Of a DNA stretch of 64,000 nt, positions 43,240 through 54,221 are shown piece after piece. Made by a program: the position numbers and the translations under genes. This stretch comes from Topomyia yanbarensis (taxonomy: Eukaryota; Arthropoda; Insecta; Diptera; Culicidae). The stretch lies in NCBI RefSeq assembly GCF_030247195.1, contig NC_080672.1, positions 1,240,001 through 1,304,000 on the forward strand, read 5' to 3'. A model generated the notes under the pieces. The model had not been told where the DNA came from. It saw nothing but the letters and a program-made list of their open reading frames with translations, and made no database searches. Numbering within the stretch: the stretch's first letter is position 1; each line of letters begins with the position of its first letter.

Positions 43240-44219
43240 TTAACCTGATCTGATAACTACATCGGTGTGCGCTTGAATCCAATCCAAATAGAAGGTGACT
43301 CGCACAAACACAGCAGGCCAATTCGCTTCGCAACCAAGCACGGCACCAAACGAGAAAAATCCAACCAGTAGGCTTTGGCCTGCATCTTGCACCGTAAGCG
43401 GTCCACCATCGTCACCAACACACGGTCCTCGGCCACTTGCATTAGAGAGACACATCTTCTGGCCATCGACGAGGTCACCCCACCAACCGGCATTGCAGTC
43501 AGCGTTGGTCAAAATCGGGTTATAAACGTAACGTAAAACATCCGAAAACGATGTACTACCGTCCGAAGTTCGTCCAAATCCGCTCACTGTGCCGAGCATT
43601 CCGGCAAATGTTCGCGTATCGGTTGATGCTGGCAACAAAGCCGGTTGAATTCTCGACGATACCGGCACCGGCGATGGTAAACGAATAACAGCTATGTTGT
43701 TTCTAAATATAAACTCCACATAGCCTTCGTGTACCTGGTAATCCGAACTGGTGAAATCGATTCGCACTTGACCATCTTCATTTTCGTCCTGAAGATTTCG
43801 AGCACCCAAGATGACAGTTCCTTCGCTAGCACCATGGACGCAAACAGCCGCTGTTAAAACGTAGTTCGCGGAAATCAACACCCCTCCACAGAGTCCACTT
43901 CCATCCTCCACGTCCGCTAAGATTGCTGCCTGTCGAGTAAGATACGAGTTCAAACAAGGCCACACACTCCGCACAACGAACTTCATACCTGATAAGGAAT
44001 TTGATCTGATGATGCCACTTGTCCACCAACAATTCGTTGACTGTGGTTGTTATGCGAATTGGCTGTTGTTACATTACCTAACAGATTCTGAATCCAGCGC
44101 GTTACGTGCGGAAATTCACTAATCGGTCGCACCAAACTCCAGTCAATCTTCCGGTTGGACCGTCCATCGATAGTCGAGACCAGTAGAACAAGAGGCGCGA
44201 GATACTGCAGCAACTTCAT
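43240..44219 (-). CDS. S1 serine protease homologue SPH-4, whole triad lost (H57V, D102N, S195D)
   Basis: Two exons on minus, 44219-43989 and 43929-43240, joined by a 59-nt GT-AG intron (donor GTATGA, phase 0) into 306 aa. The start is at the signal peptide MKLLQYLAPLVLLVSTIDG. The propeptide includes DWSLVRPISEFP, similar in style to the active brachyurin-like genes, and the activation site is R|IVGG. All three catalytic positions are replaced: Val106 (LTAAVCV), Asn155 (FRNNIAVIRL) and Asp251 (VGDDGGP). The body (TRTFAGMLGTVSGFGRTSD, YNPILTNADC) is closest to the brachyurin-like pair at 11-14 kb, so activity was lost independently of SPH-1/2. Disulphide cysteines are retained, so the fold should persist. 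Confidence 0.88.
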
Positions 44220-45520
44220 CCTGTCCTGTGCGATACGGTTGCACTAGTGAAGCATGCAAGCGGTGTATCAATAAATTTTATTTTTTGAACTCGAAATCAA
44301 CGTCGGACCGCTTGTTAGCTTCGTCTTATCGATTATGCTGATAGATCTTATCGAGGTGCAATAAACGGAAGAAAATCCATCGAGATTCGCTTTCAGTACA
44401 CCAGGATTGTCTTAGAAGGTCTATCCGGGGAAAAAATGTGCTTATCGCTAGGTGCGGTTCGATAGCTTGAAGCATACGGGAGATAATGGTACGCTTGTTT
44501 CCAAAATTATTACGATTAGTTTGTTGCAAAAATAAAGGGTTCAAGTGTGGTACTATCGGAAACTCAGGTTAGACGTGTTTTATCAAAAAGAAAAGTTCGA
44601 GGTTAGAACTAAAAGGACAACACAGGTCAACATTGTTTAGTTATTGGAAAGCTAAGGGTAATTTCCGAAGTAATTTAGTGCATAAACTACGAAACCCAAT
44701 TGGTCCATCGCGTTAGGATTTCGAGATACTTGAGGTCATGTACTCGTAAAGCGGCGTTTTTTACTCTTTTGGTGCTATCAAAGGGGGAAAGTAGATCTAA
44801 ATGGTGAGTTAAACGACAGCAGTTTTGCAAAAAAAAATTCTCCCAGAGGCAGCAATAGAGCCTGCAACCCTTCGGACTCCAGCTCAATGCACAAATTCTG
44901 TGCTATGATGACGTTCCAGGCAGGGCCGGCGGAAAGCGTGGGTAGTATGGGTATTACTACCCACTCGAAAATTACCGAGGGGGGAATAACCCACTCGAAA
45001 GTTTGGAACAAATCAAAACCTGAGATTAACCATTTATGTGTCTTGCGCACAAAATTCTTGCATTGAAAATCCTTGATTTAAAACAATTGCATATTTTTAT
45101 TCAAAAATGAAATTAAACTTGTAGCTTCGAGGCAAACTGAAGATCACTATCAGGGCATCATGAAACGGATCGCCAACTAGCCTCCTTGGATCCGCTGGGA
45201 ACTCTTGGGATCACATTTGCAGGTACCTGTTAGTAAGTCTACCAAAAGAGTAGGTATAAATAAATTTGGAGGATAGCCAGCATATCTCGGACTAAAACTA
45301 GGCCGAAAAGATTCGTTTAACGCAGATCTGGCGCTACACAACTAGAAAAAAATCGTGTAAATTTACGTCTACTGACCATGACATAAACGAGCATCAAAAA
45401 TGATACTTCAAAGCTTCACGTTTGATTTTAATTTTACATGTCGTTGAATTTTGCGAATAACTTATTTTACTCCACATATGACATTTGTTTAACGTAACGG
45501 AAAAATTCAGTTTTGTTTAC
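44220..45520. other. intergenic DNA, no gene seen
   Basis: Holds a tract rich in 'actacccactcg' repeats (about 44940-45010), related to 42249-42320. Nothing coding. Confidence 0.4.
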
Positions 45521-45524
45521 TGTA

Positions 45525-48170
45525 TAGAACACTAGGCGCACGACCAGACAACATGTTTGCTGTCGCGATGGCCGTCACTGCAAGCGCAGAGAACGCTCTC
45601 TACGACCCCAATACGCCGGAGATGCGCATTCAACGTATAATGATTGGACATGACCCGAGATGCCACCCGAAGGAAGTCACGACGTTCATCCTTCTTTTTT
45701 TCCCAGGGTTGGTTGATGCCTTTGGGATTCCTAAACTTCCATTATCCCACAAAATTTGCCAATTTTCGAGCGTCCTCTAATAAAAAATACTGAATAATTC
45801 GTTAAAGCTGCGCGATCTTTCAAAATTATTACCTTCTAATGCCTAAGTGTCCGTCTTCTTATTACACATAGAAAAAAATGTTGGTAAAAATAAGAGTTTT
45901 TCACTCTTAGCAAAAAACAACCAACGAATACTCTTAGTTTGAAAACAAAACTTTTATTTTGATTCCTATTATTCATTAGCATAAAAGGAAAACTTTTATT
46001 TGGATTATTATTCTTGATTAATTTAAAAATATTTTCAACCTGATAGTAGGCGTTGGTTGTTTTTTGCTAAGAGCGGAACACTCTTACTTTTACCATTTTT
46101 TTTCTGTGTACCATTCTAATCTAAGTGTTACTTTTCTTATTACCCGGAATAGAACAATGGGAAAGAACTCAAACTGATATAAATCAGGCAATCAGGAACG
46201 ATTTTAATATAAAGAATCTAGGAACGCACATATTTTCTCGTGGAAAATTAGGAGTGCTTTCCATGCTCCATCGATCGAAGCGCTCACTTGGAACTTTAAC
46301 GATGTGGACATGGTTGGAGGTAAATATAAAACCATAAGTATTGTGGGGAAAATGCTTAGCGCGAGTATCTTTGCTGTCAGATAAATTTGTTTGTTTGAAG
46401 AACAATTATTACGTATACATACATTATTATAATTTCATCGTGAAACGTCTATCATCTGAATGTGAATCTAAGTGGAATGCTGTTATCACCGAAAAAGGAT
46501 TCTTAGTTCCGTTTATTCCGACCAAAGGTGGAATCGAATAAACAACGTAGGGCCCAGCTACTAGACGACATATTGTTTCTCTCGTTAATCCGTTGACGAA
46601 CCGGTGCCAATAACCGCGTTTTTCAGTTTCCATCAAGTTTTTTATTTGTGTTTCTAACGTCGCGTATATTCTGAAAAATTTGGGCGATCTAACGTTCAAG
46701 AAGACCTCATAGGACCTTTTCGCATACAATTCTGAGCACTCTCTGCCCAGAACGGAGTGGGAAACCGTCCACGATTGTTCGCGCCGGGTATTCGTTTCGA
46801 CCTTTAATCTCAGTGAAGAAAAACAAGCCAGTCAAAACGTTGTACACTGCCACCGGAGGAATTCCTTATATTGATTCGATTGTTTCGGATATAGTGGACG
46901 CGTAGCTCTTTCAATCAATGGGCACACTAATGAGGTAGAGTACAACGATAAATTTAACGCGCTTGGCCGCGCTAGTAGACATTCGTGTCATTTCACCCAT
47001 GTTCAAAATAGTCATACTGAAATGGTCGCGAATATCATGCAGTAAGATAGGTCGGTTATCAGCATGAAGACAACCCCATGACATGCCATGGGAGTTGAAA
47101 TCTTCTCGAACCAGTTGAGGTGCGATGTATATGGAAAGAATATCAATAAACCTTTTCCTATGATTTGGATTTAACAAGCGACAACTTCAATTCCTGGTAC
47201 CGAGCAAAACCTAATCCGATTGAAATAATGGCACGTTTTGATCCCCAAAACGCTCCTTAATATTGTTTTTGGCCATAGCGAGTAATACTATAATTGAGGA
47301 AGATCTATGTTGGAAGTAATAAAAAGTAAGAAAAATAATATAACAAAAATATAGAGTCACTTGAAGTTTCGGATGTCTCATGTGGATTTTTCGAGAGTTA
47401 CTTACTTAACAGCACCCATTAAGGTACTTTCAGGCCTTTACGATTAAATCTCTCGGAGGAACAAATTCTTTTCTTTCGAAAACTATTAGAAAATGTTTCC
47501 TCCGCGGAATTGTCAAAAATCTCGCTCTTTAGCGAACAAGGAAGCGTAGAAATTAGTCGTGGCCGGTGCTTTCTTAAACATTTCTTACTACCGTTTCTCA
47601 AAAGAATGCTTCAATTTTTCTCCGTATAATTTATATGCGGGATATGTCGATAGTTCATTCGAAGTCACTCCACAGACGAAAAAGTTTTCTTGATTATCTC
47701 CGCATTTTGCGCACCGCGCCTTATTTCTCCATGGGCTTCATTGCTTGCAACGACGGCAGTTCATGCCCCTCGGTACAAAAAGGCGAACAAATAGGCGAGC
47801 CCCGTTCAAAAGAACAAATTTGGGAAGAACAAATCCGGCGAAAGGATCGAAATGATGGAAAATAAGTTTTCTCATACTCCTCTATTTTTGCTGAACACAA
47901 TTGATTGCATACCAGAATTTACATTGACACAGGGATACAGGAAAGAACCACCCCCTATTTCGCTATTAAGGCCCTTCTCGGAGACTACACCATCAATCTC
48001 TACTCCCCGGGTGGAAACGTAGACAAAATATTTTTTCGTGCACGGTAGAGTGTTTTTAGTTAGATCACGCGATATATCGATGACATTAAATGGCTTGTCT
48101 CTGGTTCGGAAGTAGACCATCCAGTGGCCGCTTGTATTAGATATAATTTGCATCGAAAATGAGGCTCATC
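45525..48170 (-). pseudogene. decayed I-clade non-LTR retrotransposon
   Basis: Minus-strand pieces match the I-clade element at 53-59 kb in the same order. ORF1 N-terminus at 48153-47900 (GHWMVYFRTRDKPFNVIDISR). Zinc-knuckle region about 47790-47640. Endonuclease at 47177-46911 (EDFNSHGMSWGCLHADNR). Linker before RT at 46729-46540 (RGYWHRFVNGLTRET). RNase H-proximal and C-terminal scraps at 46180-45530. Most of the RT is deleted (roughly 1.7 kb) and every frame is broken. A MITE interrupts it at about 45866-46110. Confidence 0.7.
45866..46110. mobile_element. MITE nested in the I-clade relic
   Basis: Imperfect inverted repeats of about 60 bp face each other; inner strings are 'cttagcaaaaaacaaccaac' on the left and its complement on the right. 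The outer strings are 'acacatagaaaaaaatg' and 'tttttttctgtgta'. It is flanked by related 30-32-bp direct repeats of the host element (45834-45865 and 46114-46143). Confidence 0.65.
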
Positions 48171-49780
48171 GGTATTATTTTTGCCATCGGGGAAATATTC
48201 AAATCGATCTCCACTAAGCCTGAAAGGATGTCGGTCGTCGGAGATACCAACCGGCTTACAATCGGCTAGCTTTAAAACACAGTCAGAAAAAAACCGACTC
48301 GGAATAGTGGTGAGGTATTTTCGTCGGAGTTAAATTGATTTTTTTCTATAGCGGACTGCACAAAACATTAACAGTCCTTCCCGTCATGGACGGAAAGCAA
48401 GACCTATAGTTTGGATCCACGCATCCGAACCGAGAATCCAGATCTAGACACTGGGATGGACTAGATCCAGGGCCTGGTCCGTTTTCGGCTACTGGTCCAT
48501 ATTCGGGAACTGGTCCGGATCCGGAAACTGATCCAGATCCGGGAGGTCCAAATATGGGAACTGCCTAAAATTTGTGTTTCAATATTCAACTTACCCTGTA
48601 AGAAAATCCGTAATTCCACCAATTTCTGCCAAAATTGGTGTAGATTCCAGCCTGGATTCGGGCAGAAATCCGTCGGAATTTCGGCTGGTTTGACTCGATA
48701 CTAATACTATTATAGAAATCGACCAAATTGTCCTACATAAGAACAGAGTCGAAATTGACACATACTGAAAAAGTGTTTGATTGTGTGATGCACATACATG
48801 ATCAGCTACCGAAATTTATCATTCCACCATTGCGGTAATATGAGTTTAATACCGCAGTGCGCAATTGCGCGGCCAGTTACCAAAAAGGCAATAGAATCGT
48901 ACCTAAAAGTAATAGAAACATGTCCGTCGGATTTTGGGTGTAGCCTAAAAAATGGCAAATCCTACAAAAAAATGTTGTATGGACCTACCGTCAAAAATTC
49001 AAGTTGGGCACTTTAAAAAAAAAAGTTATTTTAAAAAAACTTTTGCTTGTCCAAACTGAATTTTTTTTTCAGTGTATTTTTATCGAAAACTAAACCAATG
49101 AAAGTCATAATCATCTCAGAATCCAATAAAACTCAGTTTGTGGGAAGATATTATCTAATTTAGCAACTAAGCATATTTTTATTAAGGGGTTAACTACTTT
49201 TTCATTTTTCATGGAATCGAAATTTTTTTAATATTTTATCTGAAAGTACAACTCCTTAAGAATGTTTTCCCAATTTTTTATAAAGATCCTAGAAATAGAT
49301 CGAAAGCTACAGCGCTTCCAAGCGAGCTTCGTCTACCAAGAGCAGTGGTAATTTGAAATTTGAAGCTCGATTATCTCGAAATGTCGTTTTACTAAAAATT
49401 GTTTTTCCGTGATCACGATTGCGAAAAACTACTAAATCAATCTTCTTATTTTTTTTCAATTGATCATAATTATTTTTTCTCGTTCTTTAACGATTCCTTT
49501 TTTATTCATAAATTTTTGTTTCATGGATAAGAATTTTTTAATACAATTTTTAGGCTTAAAACAGCGATTTTTTACTAAAAACGTTCTCGAATGCAGGAAA
49601 AAATTATTTTTTTATTCAACTAATCGTAAAGTACGAGGGATACTCATATACTAATGGAATTTTTTGAGTTTTGGGATTTTAGATGATCTATTGGTCTCCG
49701 TGATCACCGCAAGCCTCTTAATTAAAACCTGTTTTAATCCATCTAGCGGTGCAATTGTGTCTTTCTCAATAATCCAAACT
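48171..49780. other. intergenic DNA with a minisatellite
   Basis: 48395-48560 repeats '(a)ctggtccggatccgga' type units of about 18-20 bp with variation. The remainder is AT-rich with no gene seen. Confidence 0.5.
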
Positions 49781-49790
49781 ACACGGAAAA

Positions 49791-51460
49791 ATAATTGTCC
49801 CCAAAATCGTGAATAAAGTGCCATGAATCCTGGAACAATCACGTTTTCACGTTATGAAAACATGACCATGAACAAAAATCATGTGTTTTATAATTATGTT
49901 CAAGTTCCCTTCAGTAACGCCCGCATAACGCTTATTTTAGTGGAACTATTTGTTTTGTTTTGTGAACTTCAGTCACGGTTTCCGCCAAGTCATTTCTAAT
50001 GCGATTTTCAGTACGCGAACTAGTTCACAACTTTATGAACATTATTCATAAAACCAAAGATTGACTCATATTGATTTTCATAGATATAGGAGCCTTAGTT
50101 CACAAAATTAAAATATTCTGGATATGTTCTCGTGAACTATTTCACGAAATTCAAAATTGTATTCATGAATCCATTTATTTTTCGTGAACTAATTCACGAT
50201 CTCTATATATTAGGTACGATCCAATATGCTCGTGCTCGTGAATTAGTTCAGAAAATCATCAAATATTTTTCATGTATTCATGTTCATGATATCTAGTATA
50301 AGTCTCACCTTCATTTTTGTGAAATAGTTCACAAAATCATTGAATATTATTCATGTATTCGTTAACTGGTTCATGATTTACAATCGATTTTGCGTGCTGA
50401 TCATATTTAGAAGATATCGCTAATCATTTACAATTTCATGCAACATGATAATGAAATTTACCCGTGAACTCAGTCACAAAATTTGGAGAATTATTCGTGG
50501 AATCATTTTCATTCCATGCACTGTTTATGAAATGTCCAGCTGCTAGCGACCATAGTAATAGACACGAGCATTAGATATAAAAAACTATTGGGACCTCGAA
50601 CATCGTTATTCGTTCGATAAGGTTAATGGTGATGCCTGGATAGAAAACGAAAACTGCGCTGAGAATCTTAAATAGTGTGCGTGATATAATTCACAGAACA
50701 AGATATCGCGAATCAGTCATATTTTTATGATTCAGTTCATATTGTCACGTTATTCCGAATAAAAAAACCGATAGTAACCAAAAAGTAATAGATCACAATT
50801 AGGCGAAGAGAATTTACGAATACCATGGTAAACCTGTTGAAATTTGGAAGTAAGTTTTAAAATAAAACATTACGATAACTTGAATAGAAATAACGAAAAT
50901 CATGACTAAGATCCTGAAATTATGAACATGAATTACTCTATTTATGACTAAAATATTACGATAACATGAACAGCAGTTACAAAAACCGTGACTTAGATCC
51001 TGATCATGAATCACTCTACTTATAACTAAAATATCACGATAACGTGAAAAGAAATTACAAAACTCGCGACTAAGATTCTGAAATCATGAATTTTATTCCC
51101 GCTAGTCTGACAGCAAAATGTGACAATAAACTCATGAATAAGATAGCACAAAAACGTGATGAGAAATCACAAAAATCGCGAAAAAGTTCATCATTTGACT
51201 GTCGGCTGTATATTCCCAAATCATGAACTAGAATCACAACAAAAACTAAACATGTCCAGGGAACAATAACAGTACCCTAATCAAACATTCTAATGTAACG
51301 CCATGAATATATTCGGGGCGAACTAGTTTTTTGAAAACTATTTAGTTTCATGAATTCGAGGTTTATTTTTCATAATTTCAGGAACTTGATCATGGTTTTC
51401 GTAAAATGTTCAGTTCGTGACCTTTTGTTTATGAATTTATGACTAGTTTTTTTTCGTGTA
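49791..51460. mobile_element. 1.67-kb TIR element filled with short degenerate repeats
   Basis: The ends TACACGGAAAAA and, inverted, TACACGAAAAAA bound a region in which 'gaactagttcacaaaat'-like motifs recur in the left half and 'catgaactaagatcctga'-like motifs in the right half. The strands are partly complementary, so the whole can fold. No open frame of note and no unambiguous target duplication. Confidence 0.5.
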
Positions 51461-51599
51461 CGATTCCATGGCTGATTAAGTTCAATATAATGGTGGAAAT
51501 GTTCATTACACATTCAGTACGATTTGCACATACATACAATGGATCGACAGCCACGAACTTGACAAGCTATGTGTCGTAGCTGAAACACTTGAACCCGGT

Positions 51600-52930
51600 A
51601 GCGAATCCAGAAGGAGGGTTCGAAGGGGTCCGGACCCCACCAAAGTTAACAAATTTTAAATTAATTTCAAATTTAAAGTAGTTTTCAAACTCAAAATCAT
51701 TTCAAACCAAATTTTTCATGGTTTTGCAGACCTACTAGAGAAGTTTATTGAAATGTGAGGATAGACCGGGATTAGGTTGACGATGTTCAGATTGATTGCA
51801 TAACCTTTCTATATGAGAAAGGCAAAAAAGTAAGGTGAACTTATAAATATGGGAGATCACTTTTTTCAAACTACCATAACAAACGAAGAAAACGCACCAG
51901 GACTTCTAAATTCCGAGAAACATCATTGATTAAGCTTCAAAACAAACGCTAAAAAATTGGTTCAGTTTGCTTGAATCGCAAAAAAATTCTGAGAAATTAG
52001 GGTGAACGTATAAATGTGGGACACACTGTATTTTCCCATGAAACCAATGTCAAAAATTTCAAGCAAAGTGGGCGGAGGTCTAAAATTGTCTAAATGATAT
52101 GAAATTTGGCATCTGAGTTTACTTTACTATTTGTCACAATAGGAGGCCTTTGAGATTACAAAAATGAGTGTTTTTTTGCAATGCCCTAATGCGGGTGGGA
52201 GGGTGGCCAAAGGGGGCGGGGTTGATGAAAGGGGGAGGTGTTAGGATAAGTGGGGGGCGATACTACACCAAACTGCATATTATTCCTTCCATTTGAGACT
52301 TGTTTTGAGAAAATCGGTTCGGTCATCTCCGAGTAACCGATGCGCAATTGTTGGTCACACATACATGCACACATACGAATACACACGTTTTCCGAACCCA
52401 ACGAAGTGAGTCGAATGGTATAAGAGTGTCGGCCAACAATTTCAAGCAATTTGTAACTCATTTTAATTATTTTTGCATCATTCATACATATATTGATTAC
52501 CGGTTTATATGGAAATTTTGCATGTGGCCGCATACTTCAACCCGTAACACAGTTACCAGAGCTCCGATTCAAAGGAAATTAAATAGCATTCAATAGGAAT
52601 ATTCTAGCTTTCATTTGAGACTGATTTTGTGAAAATCGAGTCAGACATTTCTGAGAAGCAGTTGTGAATTCAACTCAGGAATATAAGCACTTTCGTGAAG
52701 CTTCCGGTTCCGCGGAAGTTGTCCAATGTGGTCAATGTGGGTTTGATTGGGCATCAGTGAGCTGAAACTATAAATTCAAACATTTTCGAACACATTTTAT
52801 TTAGTTTTGCATCTTTTATTTACTATGCTGATTCCGATTTATATGGAAATTTCATGCGTGACCCCACTCTTCAACCTGTAATTCCGGAATCGGAAGTTGG
52901 AATTAAATGAAATTCAATAGCAGCTTATGG
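51600..52930. repeat. mosquito dispersed repeat delta region
   Basis: Contains 'aacctttctatatgagaaag' (51803) and a G-rich tract (52190-52290). It also has the block ending 'attcaatagcagcttatggga' (52910-52931), which recurs inverted at 62030-62055. I recognise this as sequence common in culicine genomes. No gene; the 115-codon frame on minus is within the repeat. Confidence 0.5.
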
Positions 52931-52933
52931 GAA

Positions 52934-53040
52934 AACATGTGTCCTGGTATCGATAGACGTGTCCATCTTTACCGTGACAACCGACCGTGTCAGTTGTCAC
53001 GGTAAAAATGGACACGTCTGTCGACACCAGGACACATGTT
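52934..53040. repeat. near-perfect hairpin, 48-nt arms and 11-nt loop
   Basis: Arms 52934-52981 and 52993-53040 pair at 45 of 48 positions. The three differences are transitions. Two become G:U pairs if the minus strand is transcribed and one if the plus strand is. Confidence 0.7.
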
Positions 53041-54221
53041 AGTGAACTCGGGTGATTCGTAATTATACTGCCTAAGCTCGACCCTCATTAACAGAAGACA
53101 AAGATTAAGCCCGTACGATATTAAACCTGTTCTAATGACCCTGCCACTTCTAGTTTTCCGATCTGTTTAATCGAAATAAAAAAGGAAAAAAGTTGGTAAA
53201 AAAAGTTTGGCCCTTTTCAAAAGACAGTCTAGATCATTATTGGAAAAACAAAGTATGCAAAGTGGCTTTTTGTGACAAAGTGCTCATGTACAGAAAGTTT
53301 CATTAAAATCTGAGAGGGTGCTGCCAACATTTGTTCAAGTTGGCGCGAAATTCGTCATTTTTTTTTTTTCAATTTGTTTATTTGATAAGGCACGTATGCG
53401 TTAGCTTAAAGGTGCCATTTTTTCATTGTTTTACATTTTGAATTTTTTAAAACTAGGGGGATACACATTTCAATATTATTTTGTTTAATATAATAAAATT
53501 TAAAAAAAACTACAGCTAACTTATACATATAAAAGAGGGTATAATATAATATTCGTAAGATTTGGGGGACGGGTCATTTGTGTGTTCTTTGTATAGTAAT
53601 TCACTTTATGATTTTTAGAAGGGAGATTGTAGAAAAAATAATTATTAACTAAGCGGAACATTTTACAAGCTTATTAACTAGAGATAACTAGAAAGAGTGG
53701 TTCAAGATTAAGGGGAATTAATCAGGACTATTTTAAAGTAGTGGTACTGTTGCGCATTTCTTAACGAGATTAAATATTGTTCAACTAACACTAGAAGATA
53801 GGGGGGCACATAAGTTTTGGGAAGATATTCAAGGGGAGAAGGGGGTGAAGACATACATCTGTGTATCAGAGACATGGGAGAGAGGGTGGACAAGACTGAA
53901 CGGGGGGGGGATATAAACTTCAGTTTCCGGCATCAGGAATCAACGGCCAGGATTACAGATTCGAACGGATGTATCAAGTATTGGGACGCCGGGCGGTTTT
54001 CCTCGAGCCGGCAGGGGTTCCTCCAGACGATTTCGTAGTACGGCTCAGATACGGATCGGGAACACACCGCGCTGCGCGTGTGATGTTGTACTGTAGATCT
54101 CGTGTTGTTGGTTCATTCGACAGATGTTTTGTCTCGTCTTGGAGTCGTATCAAACCATCGTTGGGGTACGGTAGGCGGAAGAGGGCACTTCTGGGAATGA
54201 TAAGAGAAAAGATAGGGGCAT

